Virus record (IMG/VR): IMGVR_UViG_3300032282_000704
Coordinates: 1 to 21,133 of that record
Length of the DNA: 21,133 bases
Origin: a virus
Direction: 5' to 3' (one strand)
The notes beneath the pieces were generated by a model. That model did no database searches and was not told the DNA's origin. It was given only the letters and a program-made list of their open reading frames with translations. Position 1 is the first letter of the stretch, and each line of letters begins with the position of its first letter. Position numbers and translations under genes: made by a program. Of this stretch, positions 5,877-13,106 are shown piece by piece.

Positions 5877-8654
5877 TTATTTTGCGAAGAAAATACCTAA
5901 AATTTGATTTAGGGGTGCGAATGCACCTGTTAATTTGTAAGTGTTGCCACCATATACAAATACTAGCCCCTCATTTGGTACAATTTTATCAAACCCACCT
6001 AACGCTTGCATTCTGCTCAATTCTAATTTAAGTTTTGCAATCTTTTTAGGGTCACCACTTGCTTTAACATCTGCTATTGTACTTTCCAAACGAGCTAACA
6101 TTTGTTTAGTAGCTTGTTTTGGGTTTGCGGTTAATACCGAATCCATAAATGATAATACTTCCGCACCAACTCCTAAAAATATCTCCTCAAATCTCATTAA
6201 GTTTTGTTTTGATATTTTAGCTTGGTCATTCTTATCAGTCGAATCTGCCCATTTTTGTATTTTAGGGTCTTTTATATCTGCTATACGGAAACTCTTGTCA
6301 CCAAAAGCCCATCTTTTAACTAATCCTATTTTTTGCTGTGCATCTAATCCCTTTGCATTCTTATTTACAAAGTTTGTCCACCATCCTTGATGATAATCAG
6401 CCACACCATCCTTATCACTCAATGCAAATTCAGATTGTAATTTAGTTATCATTCCTAAATACTTACCTTGCAATTTAGAAAGGTCTTCTGATTTAGGTAA
6501 TTTTTGCATTGGAGGTCCCTGAATTGTATATTTGGATTGAATGTGTGCATTTACTTGCTTAATCATACCACCTAATACTTTAGCTGCGTCTTGGTTTTCA
6601 CCAATCACTGTACCATCTTTATCATATTCAAATGTACCATGAAATACTAAAAGTGGTTGATTGTATGGAATTACATTTACTGATGTTGGGTATATTACTT
6701 CCAAATTCATAAAACATGCTCCATCTTTAAATACTTTTTTTCTTTGTGGTTCTGATAGAGCTCCTATTGCTTTTGACAAATCTTGCATTGCAAAATTATA
6801 TGCATCGGTTAATCCACCTCTACCAGCAAACTTATCTGCTACTTGTCCTATTGTCATAGCACCCTCACCTTTATTCTTTAGATGTGATTTGTTACGAGCC
6901 GCAACTAATCTACCATTTACCCAACTAATTGCTAATGCTTGGCCATCGGTTTTTTCTCTTACAGTTTCTAAATCACCATTAAGTGCTTTGGTTACAATAT
7001 TTTTTAAATCACCAAATGTAAGATTCATTTCAATATCAAATGGATGATTCATATGTCCATAAGCACCACCTTCTGTTAATAACCCTTCAGTAATATTAAT
7101 TCTTTCATCCGTATTTACATCATTGTCCCATTTGTTAGGATATACATCCGTAGTACCAATAACATTTTTATCAGAAGCTTCATTTGGTTTTGTAAATCCG
7201 TATTTTAGTGTACGATTGTATTTGTGAACACTATCATCGTGATTATCTATTGGTAATTTTTGGTCTACTGCTTTTTTCTTTTCTCTTTCAGATGGAACTT
7301 CATCTTTTGTTGTCCAATCTGGTAATCCTTGTAAATAATATTGCGCTTTATCATAATCATCCCAATTTTTATTCCATTGATATCCAGTCACACTATTACC
7401 ATCGTTTGGTATAGACCAAATTCCACTTTCTTCTTTTATTATATTTTCGTTTTCAATAGTTGCTAACTTATCGTAGTATTTTAAATCTTCCCATAAATGG
7501 TCCATAGCTATTTCAGCTGCATAGTGCACATCGGTTGTATGTTCCATTTCAACTTTAATACCTTGTAATAATTTTTTCTTAAGATATTCAGTTGCAAATT
7601 GTTTTTGGTCATAGTATCCTTTAGAATCCCATCTCTTAGCCAAATCAATTAGGGTTTTACCTTTTGCCAAACCACCAGGTATTCTATCCTTTTGAACTGC
7701 TATCTCATCAACTTCTTCATATTCCGAATCCCAATTCTCATCAATATCTTCATATCCACTCATTCCTTTGTTGTTAAGTTTCTTACTATTTTTCTTAACA
7801 TCTTTGGAATCAGGTGCTCCATTAATATATCCACCCGGTAAACTTAAACCAACACCAGCTCCACCAGGAAATCCCATTTCTTTTAAATTCTCTTTTTTAG
7901 GTATTCTAAATGTCACTGCTTTCTTACCATTAATTGTTGGCATTCCCCATTCATCTTTACCAATATCCTTAACTAATACTTTTTTGTTTTTGAATTTACC
8001 CATTAATAGAGTATCGCCAACTTTTACATTTAAAGTAATTTCTTCATTAATACATTCTTTAAGTTTTTTCAACTTAAGAGTAATCATTTTGAATATTTGG
8101 TCATCAAACTTTGGATATGCTTTTGTAAAATTCTTTTTTCTTTCAGATTCACTACCAGCACTTAACCAATAACGAACATCAGTACCACTAATAGGATTTG
8201 ATTCGGATGGTGCTGCATAAACATATCCTCTATCTAAATAAGGTTCGGTTACCTTACCTTTATATGGAGTAAAGTATTTGCCACCTAAACGATTTTCATC
8301 CTTCTCACCCACCACAACTATTAAACCAGTTGTATCTTCATTATATTTGTTTAAAATTTCAGATGGAGCATATGGATTTTTAACATTAACAATTTTAGAT
8401 GCTGGTATCCCAAACATCTTTGTCATTATTGCTTTCTTTTCGTTAAAATTAAAAGGAGATTTATTTGAATCGGTAACATTAGAAGTTCCGATATAAACAC
8501 TATCAGACCCGAATTTCTTTACAAGGTTTTGATATGTTGCAAAGTGGCCCTTATGAAAAGGTTGAAAGCGGCCTGAATAGACAACTATTTGTTTGTCTAT
8601 CTGAGCCGCTTCCAATAATATTGATTCTACTAAAAAATTTGATAATTCACTCAT
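5877..8654 (-). CDS. Multidomain protein: NadM-like nucleotidyltransferase, beta domain, DUF5661-like domain and ATP-dependent ligase-like domain
   Basis: A 925-residue protein. Residues 22-200 are a cytidylyltransferase/NadM-type domain: GRFQPFHKGH (28-37, HxGH motif) and ISGTDVR (155-161, the ISSTxxR-type motif). Residues 208-254 form a small Gly/Lys-rich beta domain (VKVGDTLLMGKFKNKK... then GxPTINGKK). Residues 328-400 resemble DUF5661 (IKVEMEHTTD, AAEIAMDHLWED, YYDKL). From about 529 the protein resembles covalent nucleotidyltransferases (RNA/DNA ligases): conserved GGAYGHMNHPFD, motif I K568-T-D-G571, an acidic motif III-like FMNLEVIYP (648-656), motif IV-like EGLVF (895-899) and motif V-like YKLTG (906-910). 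Such a domain would join or adenylylate nucleic acid; the real substrate is unknown. Sites fitting T4 prohead protease occur at E15|A16, E523|G524 and E528|G529. The gene lies 34 bases after a coiled-coil gene and before the packaging genes, so a virion cargo role is possible but unproven. Confidence 0.88.
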   Translation of the reverse strand: MSELSNFLVESILLEAAQIDKQIVVYSGRFQPFHKGHFATYQNLVKKFGSDSVYIGTSNVTDSNKSPFNFNEKKAIMTKMFGIPASKIVNVKNPYAPSEILNKYNEDTTGLIVVVGEKDENRLGGKYFTPYKGKVTEPYLDRGYVYAAPSESNPISGTDVRYWLSAGSESERKKNFTKAYPKFDDQIFKMITLKLKKLKECINEEITLNVKVGDTLLMGKFKNKKVLVKDIGKDEWGMPTINGKKAVTFRIPKKENLKEMGFPGGAGVGLSLPGGYINGAPDSKDVKKNSKKLNNKGMSGYEDIDENWDSEYEEVDEIAVQKDRIPGGLAKGKTLIDLAKRWDSKGYYDQKQFATEYLKKKLLQGIKVEMEHTTDVHYAAEIAMDHLWEDLKYYDKLATIENENIIKEESGIWSIPNDGNSVTGYQWNKNWDDYDKAQYYLQGLPDWTTKDEVPSEREKKKAVDQKLPIDNHDDSVHKYNRTLKYGFTKPNEASDKNVIGTTDVYPNKWDNDVNTDERINITEGLLTEGGAYGHMNHPFDIEMNLTFGDLKNIVTKALNGDLETVREKTDGQALAISWVNGRLVAARNKSHLKNKGEGAMTIGQVADKFAGRGGLTDAYNFAMQDLSKAIGALSEPQRKKVFKDGACFMNLEVIYPTSVNVIPYNQPLLVFHGTFEYDKDGTVIGENQDAAKVLGGMIKQVNAHIQSKYTIQGPPMQKLPKSEDLSKLQGKYLGMITKLQSEFALSDKDGVADYHQGWWTNFVNKNAKGLDAQQKIGLVKRWAFGDKSFRIADIKDPKIQKWADSTDKNDQAKISKQNLMRFEEIFLGVGAEVLSFMDSVLTANPKQATKQMLARLESTIADVKASGDPKKIAKLKLELSRMQALGGFDKIVPNEGLVFVYGGNTYKLTGAFAPLNQILGIFFAK

Positions 8655-8683
8655 TATACGATACCTTATATCATATAAATATA
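8655..8683 (-). promoter_or_regulatory. Composite promoter-like element before the 925-residue gene
   Basis: TATATTTATAT (8673-8683, minus strand), 11 bases, then TCGTATA (8655-8661), abutting the ATG at 8652-8654. It almost fills the 34-base gap after the 135-residue gene. The spacing equals that of the element at 5830-5858. If TCGTATA acts as a -10-like box, the transcript would have almost no leader. Confidence 0.45.
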
Positions 8684-8688
8684 TGAGA

Positions 8689-9096
8689 TTATTCTTTTAC
8701 AACTTTCATCGCAGTACCAGCAGATTGTTGTTGTTGTGGTCTTTGATTTTGTTGCTCTTGCATTTGCTTTCTAGTAGGTGCTCCTGGCTGATACTGAATT
8801 GTTCCTTCTCCAAGATTAATTCTACCTTGAGGATACTTTTCATCTAAACTATCAACTAATTCTTTTAATTGAAATTGAATAGCTTTGAATTCATCTTCAC
8901 CTTTTTCTAAAATCTCATCCAATTTAATCAATTCATCTTGGATTTCTCTTTTTCTTATATAGATACTTCCAAAATCATTGATTATTAAACTTGATTTCTC
9001 ATTATAATCATTAATGCTAGCTACCACATCTTCATCCAACTTTACTGTTGCGATTTCGATTTTTTGTGTTTGTGGAATTTTGTCTAATTCTGCCAT
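8689..9096 (-). CDS. Small coiled-coil structural protein (paralogue of the protein at 12514-12801)
   Basis: A 135-residue protein. Residues 32-102 align without gaps to residues 20-90 of the 95-residue protein encoded at 12514-12801, with about 24 of 71 identical, including a shared ending L..KYP.G.I.L.EG (84-98 here). The central region is a heptad-like charged helix, and the C-terminus (103-135) is a Q-rich, probably disordered tail absent from the paralogue. No enzyme motif is seen. Small coiled-coil proteins of this type occur among tail and head genes of marine T4-like phages, function unknown to me. The gene follows the sugar-modification pair and has its own TATAnTTATAT motif 31 bases before the ATG. 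The A/T-rich leader has no Shine-Dalgarno. Confidence 0.85.
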   Translation of the reverse strand: MAELDKIPQTQKIEIATVKLDEDVVASINDYNEKSSLIINDFGSIYIRKREIQDELIKLDEILEKGEDEFKAIQFQLKELVDSLDEKYPQGRINLGEGTIQYQPGAPTRKQMQEQQNQRPQQQQSAGTAMKVVKE

Positions 9097-9127
9097 AAAA
9101 TTTATTTTTATTGTTTATTGTTTGTAT

Positions 9128-9138
9128 ATATAACTATA
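9128..9138 (-). promoter_or_regulatory. TATAnTTATAT motif upstream of the 135-residue coiled-coil gene
   Basis: The minus strand reads TATAGTTATAT, 31 bases before the ATG at 9096. The surrounding 20 bases (9121-9140) match 5841-5860 at 18 positions, which is more than the core motif requires. This suggests either a strongly constrained promoter or a recent copy. Confidence 0.45.
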
Positions 9139-9152
9139 TTGTTTTTAAATTT

Positions 9153-10301
9153 CTATAAGAATTTTTCCAATTCTTTTATCACCTGTTGGGATGATATTGA
9201 TTTGGTGCATTCAAATTGTCTATCAGTTCCTTTGTGGTCAGGACACCAATTCCAATCTCCAGCGTCTAATCTTAATCTATTAAAACACCCCTCACATTTA
9301 CCTTTTGGAGCCGAAATTCTAATACAATCTTCCATCTCTGCCCAATCATATGAGAATCCACTAATTAATACAGTAGGAACATTCAATGCCCAACTCAACC
9401 AACTCAATCCACTACCAATACCTATGAATGCTTTGGATTTTTTCATCTCATCCATAACCAACTCCAAAGGACCATCTGGGTGTTTGATTATTCCTTTTGG
9501 TAATTTGTTTCCCATATAGTCATCATTCTCTTTAGATACTAATTTAACTGTATATCCTTTATTATTTAACCAATCCACCACATCTTGCCATCCAGTTGGA
9601 TTATTCCAAAATTTAGATTGTGCAGTTCCAAATACACCAATACAAACTTGCTTTAAATGTGGATTTGGTGTTATATTTCTTTCTTTTAATTTTGGTTTTA
9701 CTTCTTTAAATTCTAATCCTAAAATATCAGATGCCATTTTTTGCATTGTTTGCTCTCTAAAATTATTTGGATTTTTTAATAAATTAACTTTACCATCATT
9801 ATCATAAAATAAACCAATAGCGTACATCGAATAAAGATTATCAACATTATTACCAGGATTTACAAATTCTATTTCTGGATATTGCTCCTTAAGCATATCA
9901 TTCATAAATGTAGATGCTATCATTTTACATTTATGTTTTTTTCTAAATTCTTCAACATATGGAAACCAAGCTAATGAATCACCCAATGCTTTGGAATCCA
10001 ATGCTATATAAATTCTTTTATCTTCTGCATCAAATAAATGCTCATTCCAAAGTTTTCCATTTTCATATACTCTAACTTTCCATTCTATAAAATATTCAAA
10101 ATTACATTTACACCAACAATTATTATTAATAGTACTTTGATATAATATTTCTCCAGTTTTGTTATTAATAAATTCTATTTTATATTCTGCACTTTTATTT
10201 CCTTTAATTTCAGCATAAGGTCCTCTAACAAAATGAAGAATTAGTTTATTTTGAACTTCAACTATATTATTTTTATTCTTTTTTAAATTATCGTAAATCA
10301 T
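9153..10301 (-). CDS. BAHT-family glycosyltransferase (autotransporter O-heptosyltransferase-like, TibC/Aah type)
   Basis: A 382-residue enzyme of the GT9-like BAHT family, which in bacteria transfers heptose from ADP-heptose to Ser/Thr of beta-solenoid autotransporters. An N-terminal beta domain (about 15-90) ends in YFIEWKVRVYENGKLW. Then come ALDSKALGDSLAWFPYVEEF (100-119), with the GD aspartate D108 at the place of the catalytic Asp in TibC, and YPEIEF. The C-terminal half has FWNNPTGWQDVVDWL, GLSWLSWAL, then PTVLISGFS. The end holds C336-x2-C339, C353 in WCPDHKGT and C365 in RQFECTKSI, the four-cysteine iron site of the family. I chose the ATG at 10301, which overlaps the previous stop as TAATG and gives 382 residues; a TTG three codons upstream (10310) is the alternative. 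The acceptor and sugar donor are not shown by the sequence; no heptose biosynthesis gene lies in the window. Confidence 0.9.
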   Translation of the reverse strand: MIYDNLKKNKNNIVEVQNKLILHFVRGPYAEIKGNKSAEYKIEFINNKTGEILYQSTINNNCWCKCNFEYFIEWKVRVYENGKLWNEHLFDAEDKRIYIALDSKALGDSLAWFPYVEEFRKKHKCKMIASTFMNDMLKEQYPEIEFVNPGNNVDNLYSMYAIGLFYDNDGKVNLLKNPNNFREQTMQKMASDILGLEFKEVKPKLKERNITPNPHLKQVCIGVFGTAQSKFWNNPTGWQDVVDWLNNKGYTVKLVSKENDDYMGNKLPKGIIKHPDGPLELVMDEMKKSKAFIGIGSGLSWLSWALNVPTVLISGFSYDWAEMEDCIRISAPKGKCEGCFNRLRLDAGDWNWCPDHKGTDRQFECTKSISSQQVIKELEKFL

Positions 10302-12475
10302 TAACTCCAAGTTTTAACTGTTAAATCCAAAAGAGAAAATCCTTCGGCTTGCTTACTATACACTTTATTTGTAGTATATCTAGGTCTTGGATGATTTGCA
10401 AACACATGATTATACCAAAGGTCACCAACATCCCACCCGCAATCTTCAATTCTATCTAACCACCATTGCTTTTCTCTATTTGGAATTAAATAACAATGTG
10501 CTAAATCTTGATTAAATGCTGTCTTTGAAAACATTTCATCAATTTTTGTTTTTTCTCTTGATGGATTATCTGCAAATGAAATAAATGGTACGGCATCTCT
10601 TTCTGATAAAAAGCATGCTCTATGTACTATTTCAACAAATTCTTCCAAACCAGTATAGATAAATGCATCAGCTTCAAATATCAAAGTGTAATCATAATTT
10701 TCAGTATCCATTGTTTCTAAAGCCATTCTGTGTGCCATATAACATCCATAGTGCCTACCTGTCATCCATCCCAAACCAGCACCAGGGTATAATTCTCCCG
10801 GCTTATTATCTTTACTTATATGTTCAGGTCTCCTACAATTTTCCGCAGGTGCCAATCCTTCATATGGTTTATTAATTATTTGTTGATAATCTATTCCGTA
10901 TTTTGATAATTGTTTTAATGATTGAATACTAACCATCTCTCTCATATCATCTGGTCTAGTTAATAAATGCTTAACTTGAATACGGGGTTTTGTTCTATAC
11001 CAATTTCTAAAACCTCTATTAAATTGTTTATAAAAGAATTCGTCTGCAGCCTGAGTAACACCAGGAAAGAAACTTCCACCATAATCATCACCACTAATAA
11101 TACCACCTGGTCTTACTTTATTATACCATATTTTTATATCATTGGTAACATCTTCATATGAATGACCTGCATCTAGCATTATATAATCAATACTACCATT
11201 TGAAAATTGATTAGCTGCATTGTGTGATGTATCTTTTATAATATTAAATGAACCATAATTATTAGAAAGAACTGTATTATCTATAAATTCATAAAATACA
11301 TCTCCATTAAATGAACCTACTATATTTTGATGCAATTCTTCATCATCAGTTCCTTTAAAAGTATCTATTGTTATAAAATTAATATTCTTTTTTGATTCTT
11401 TAATTTTACTTGCTAAATAGTTTGTAGATTTTCCAAGCCAAGTCCCAACTTCAACAAAAGTAGAATCAAACGGAGCTTTATCAACAACATCATCATATAA
11501 ATCTGAATATGAAAACCAACCAGGTATTTCATTAAATTCAGGATTAAGTTTTTCTAATATAATTCTTTTTGTTAATTTTAAATCATTATCTATATAAGTT
11601 ACCAATGAATTATTATCATAAGTATCCAAATAAGTGTGTAATTTTCTAAATATAGAAGGCATCTTAAATGAAAGTGCTTCTTTAACTGATAATGGATTTA
11701 GTTCTAATGTAGATGAAAAATAAAACATATCAGAAGCTGCATAAAAAGTATCTACATCAGTTCTCTCTCCCCATATAACACAATTTTCAGGTTTATGTTT
11801 CATTAAAGGTCCCCAATAGTGTTCAAAGTTTCCAGCTTGATTTCCTACAAAATGAAATTTAATTTTGTATTTTTCCAATTGTCTTGCTATTGCAAATATT
11901 TCACCTTGATTTTTACCAGGTGCAAATAATCCAACATTTAATACATGTTTCCAATCGGATTCAAATCCCAATTCTTTTTGTGCTTCTTTTTTATCAAATG
12001 CATATTCTTCAATAGGATATTCCCATATATCAGTATCGACACCAGTATCAATAAATTTTTGTCTGCTCCATTCTGATACTAAAATATATCTATCAGGATG
12101 ATAAACTATATCTTCTGGATTTGTAAACGAACCATGTGTTGATGCTACAATAAAATATTTTCTTTTATCTGAAAATATTCTGTCTAATATTGGCGTAGAT
12201 AAATCAAATTGTGGAATCTCTTGAAAGTGAATAATATCAGGTTTAAATAAATTAATAATATCAATTATTTCCGATTTATTTTCTCCTAATGTGTGAACCT
12301 TAACTAAAGATTTTATTCTGTTTTTTTGAACAACAAAAGCATTTCCTCCACTGTTGTTTATTTCAACAACTTCAATTTCAAAATCTTTTATGAATTCTTT
12401 TACCTGTTTATATAGGTATTGTGGTTGTCCGCCAGTAGATAAGTGTGGCGCAATATAGAGTAACTTTTTCTTCAT
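10301..12475 (-). CDS. Three-domain sugar-modifying enzyme: GT4 glycosyltransferase, SAM methyltransferase, GT-A-like transferase
   Basis: A 724-residue fusion. Residues 1-310 are a GT4 (GT-B fold) glycosyltransferase: GGQPQYL (15-21), NVGLFAPGKNQGE (180-192) and an EX7E motif E258...E266 in ELNPLSVKEALSF. Residues about 318-485 are a class I SAM-dependent methyltransferase of the Methyltransf_24 kind: FVEVGTWLGKST (340-351, glycine-rich loop), ITIDTFKG (368-375) and DYIMLDAGHSYEDV (430-443), then RPGGIISGDDY. Residues about 510-724 resemble a GT-A fold enzyme near family GT25: GLGWMTGRHYGCYMAHRMAL (567-586) and the metal-binding-like E601-A-D603 in YTLIFEADAFI. Together these could build a short methylated glycan. 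The last base of its stop codon is shared with the ATG of the BAHT-like gene, so both form one unit. A Bacteroidetes-type promoter lies directly before the ATG at 12475. The target molecule is unknown. Confidence 0.9.
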   Translation of the reverse strand: MKKKLLYIAPHLSTGGQPQYLYKQVKEFIKDFEIEVVEINNSGGNAFVVQKNRIKSLVKVHTLGENKSEIIDIINLFKPDIIHFQEIPQFDLSTPILDRIFSDKRKYFIVASTHGSFTNPEDIVYHPDRYILVSEWSRQKFIDTGVDTDIWEYPIEEYAFDKKEAQKELGFESDWKHVLNVGLFAPGKNQGEIFAIARQLEKYKIKFHFVGNQAGNFEHYWGPLMKHKPENCVIWGERTDVDTFYAASDMFYFSSTLELNPLSVKEALSFKMPSIFRKLHTYLDTYDNNSLVTYIDNDLKLTKRIILEKLNPEFNEIPGWFSYSDLYDDVVDKAPFDSTFVEVGTWLGKSTNYLASKIKESKKNINFITIDTFKGTDDEELHQNIVGSFNGDVFYEFIDNTVLSNNYGSFNIIKDTSHNAANQFSNGSIDYIMLDAGHSYEDVTNDIKIWYNKVRPGGIISGDDYGGSFFPGVTQAADEFFYKQFNRGFRNWYRTKPRIQVKHLLTRPDDMREMVSIQSLKQLSKYGIDYQQIINKPYEGLAPAENCRRPEHISKDNKPGELYPGAGLGWMTGRHYGCYMAHRMALETMDTENYDYTLIFEADAFIYTGLEEFVEIVHRACFLSERDAVPFISFADNPSREKTKIDEMFSKTAFNQDLAHCYLIPNREKQWWLDRIEDCGWDVGDLWYNHVFANHPRPRYTTNKVYSKQAEGFSLLDLTVKTWS

Positions 12476-12480
12476 TGTAA

Positions 12481-12512
12481 CAAATATACGAAATTATTTG
12501 GAAACTACCAAA
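12481..12512 (-). promoter_or_regulatory. Bacteroidetes-type promoter (TTTG, 20 bases, TATATTTG) for the glycosylation pair
   Basis: On the minus strand TTTG (12509-12512) is followed after 20 bases by TATATTTG (12481-12488). This fits the Bacteroidetes primary sigma consensus TTTG-N19-21-TAnnTTTG. It starts right after the stop of the 95-residue gene and ends 5 bases before the ATG at 12475, so transcripts would be leaderless or nearly so. It is the only promoter of this exact form I found in an intergenic gap, and this gap lacks the TATAnTTATAT motif. Confidence 0.55.
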
Positions 12513-12513
12513 T

Positions 12514-12801
12514 TTATTTTTCTTCTACATCAAAAATAACAACGCCTTCTTTTAAATCTATTTCACCCATTGGATATTTAGCTTCCAATTCTTTTAAAAC
12601 TATACTCAATTCATCTGCATTTTTATCAAAATCCAAATCCAATTCTTCTTTAATTTTTTCTAATTTTTTAATTTCGTTATTGAATTCTCTAATTCTTACA
12701 CTAATTTGTCCCAATGATACCACAATATCATTTGATTTTGCTTGAAATCCTTTTAATTTTTCAAGTTGTTCCGGTTGTAATTTTTCAATTTGCGTTGCCA
12801 T
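12514..12801 (-). CDS. Small coiled-coil structural protein (paralogue of the protein at 8689-9096)
   Basis: A 95-residue acidic, almost wholly helical protein with heptad-like repeats (about 8-75), closing with ELEAKYPMGEIDLKEGVVIF (71-90). Residues 20-90 align without gaps to 32-102 of the 135-residue protein on the other side of the glycosyltransferase pair. No catalytic motif is seen. It follows the two small tail genes and may be a tail or neck component by position, but this is a guess. A TATAnTTATAT motif lies 19 bases before its ATG, in a 37-base gap. No Shine-Dalgarno is present. Confidence 0.85.
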   Translation of the reverse strand: MATQIEKLQPEQLEKLKGFQAKSNDIVVSLGQISVRIREFNNEIKKLEKIKEELDLDFDKNADELSIVLKELEAKYPMGEIDLKEGVVIFDVEEK

Positions 12802-12820
12802 AATATATTATTGTTTATAT

Positions 12821-12831
12821 ATATAAATATA
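12821..12831 (-). promoter_or_regulatory. TATAnTTATAT motif upstream of the 95-residue coiled-coil gene
   Basis: The minus strand reads TATATTTATAT, 19 bases before the ATG at 12801 and within the short gap after the 87-residue gene. It is part of a longer alternating T/A tract (12817-12833), so the match is less specific than the others. Confidence 0.38.
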
Positions 12832-12838
12832 TACTTTT

Positions 12839-13102
12839 TTAGTTTCCGTATGGAGAATCTCCTAAAATTTCAGAATTCCATGTAGATTTTAATTCATCTA
12901 ATGTAGATATATTACTTATATCAATATCAGTTGCATCTCTTAGTGCCTGTTTAGTTGCTCCTATTTGGGCTGCTGTTTCAGAATCTCCCCTCTCTAATGC
13001 TTTCATAAAATTAACATCAAGTGGTTTAAAAAGTTCTTCTCTTTTACCCCTTATCTTATTTTTATGTATTTCTAATGCTTTATTTAAATCAATTCGTATC
13101 AT
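12839..13102 (-). CDS. Small tail protein, possible fibre-assembly or XkdW-like protein
   Basis: An 87-residue protein. Residues 30-80 follow a pattern I associate with small phage tail proteins and tail-assembly chaperones (XkdW/DUF4376-like): a helix ALERGDSETAAQIGATKQAL, then RDATDID, then a short hinge and TLDELKSTW followed by ILGDSPYGN. The N-terminal part (LNKALEIHKNKIRGKREELF) is a basic helix, as in proteins that begin by binding a fibre tip. It starts four bases after the stop of the 93-residue gene, with no promoter between, so it is co-expressed with the giant fibre and its neighbour. A chaperone role for the fibre is suggested only by this position and the weak pattern. Confidence 0.75.
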   Translation of the reverse strand: MIRIDLNKALEIHKNKIRGKREELFKPLDVNFMKALERGDSETAAQIGATKQALRDATDIDISNISTLDELKSTWNSEILGDSPYGN

Positions 13103-13106
13103 AATA

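Noticed and set aside
10302-10310. TTG start three codons upstream for the BAHT-like gene
   Set aside because: The ATG at 10301 overlaps the upstream stop as TAATG, an arrangement typical of coupled translation. GGAG lies just before the ATG, and the added residues are not part of the family pattern.
8689-12801. Prohead-protease-like sites LGE|G and LKE|G in the two coiled-coil paralogues
   Set aside because: They fit (L/I)xE|(A/G), but they fall in the shared KYPxGxIxLxEG ending, where the Glu-Gly pair is probably structural. This shows how easily the short consensus appears by chance.
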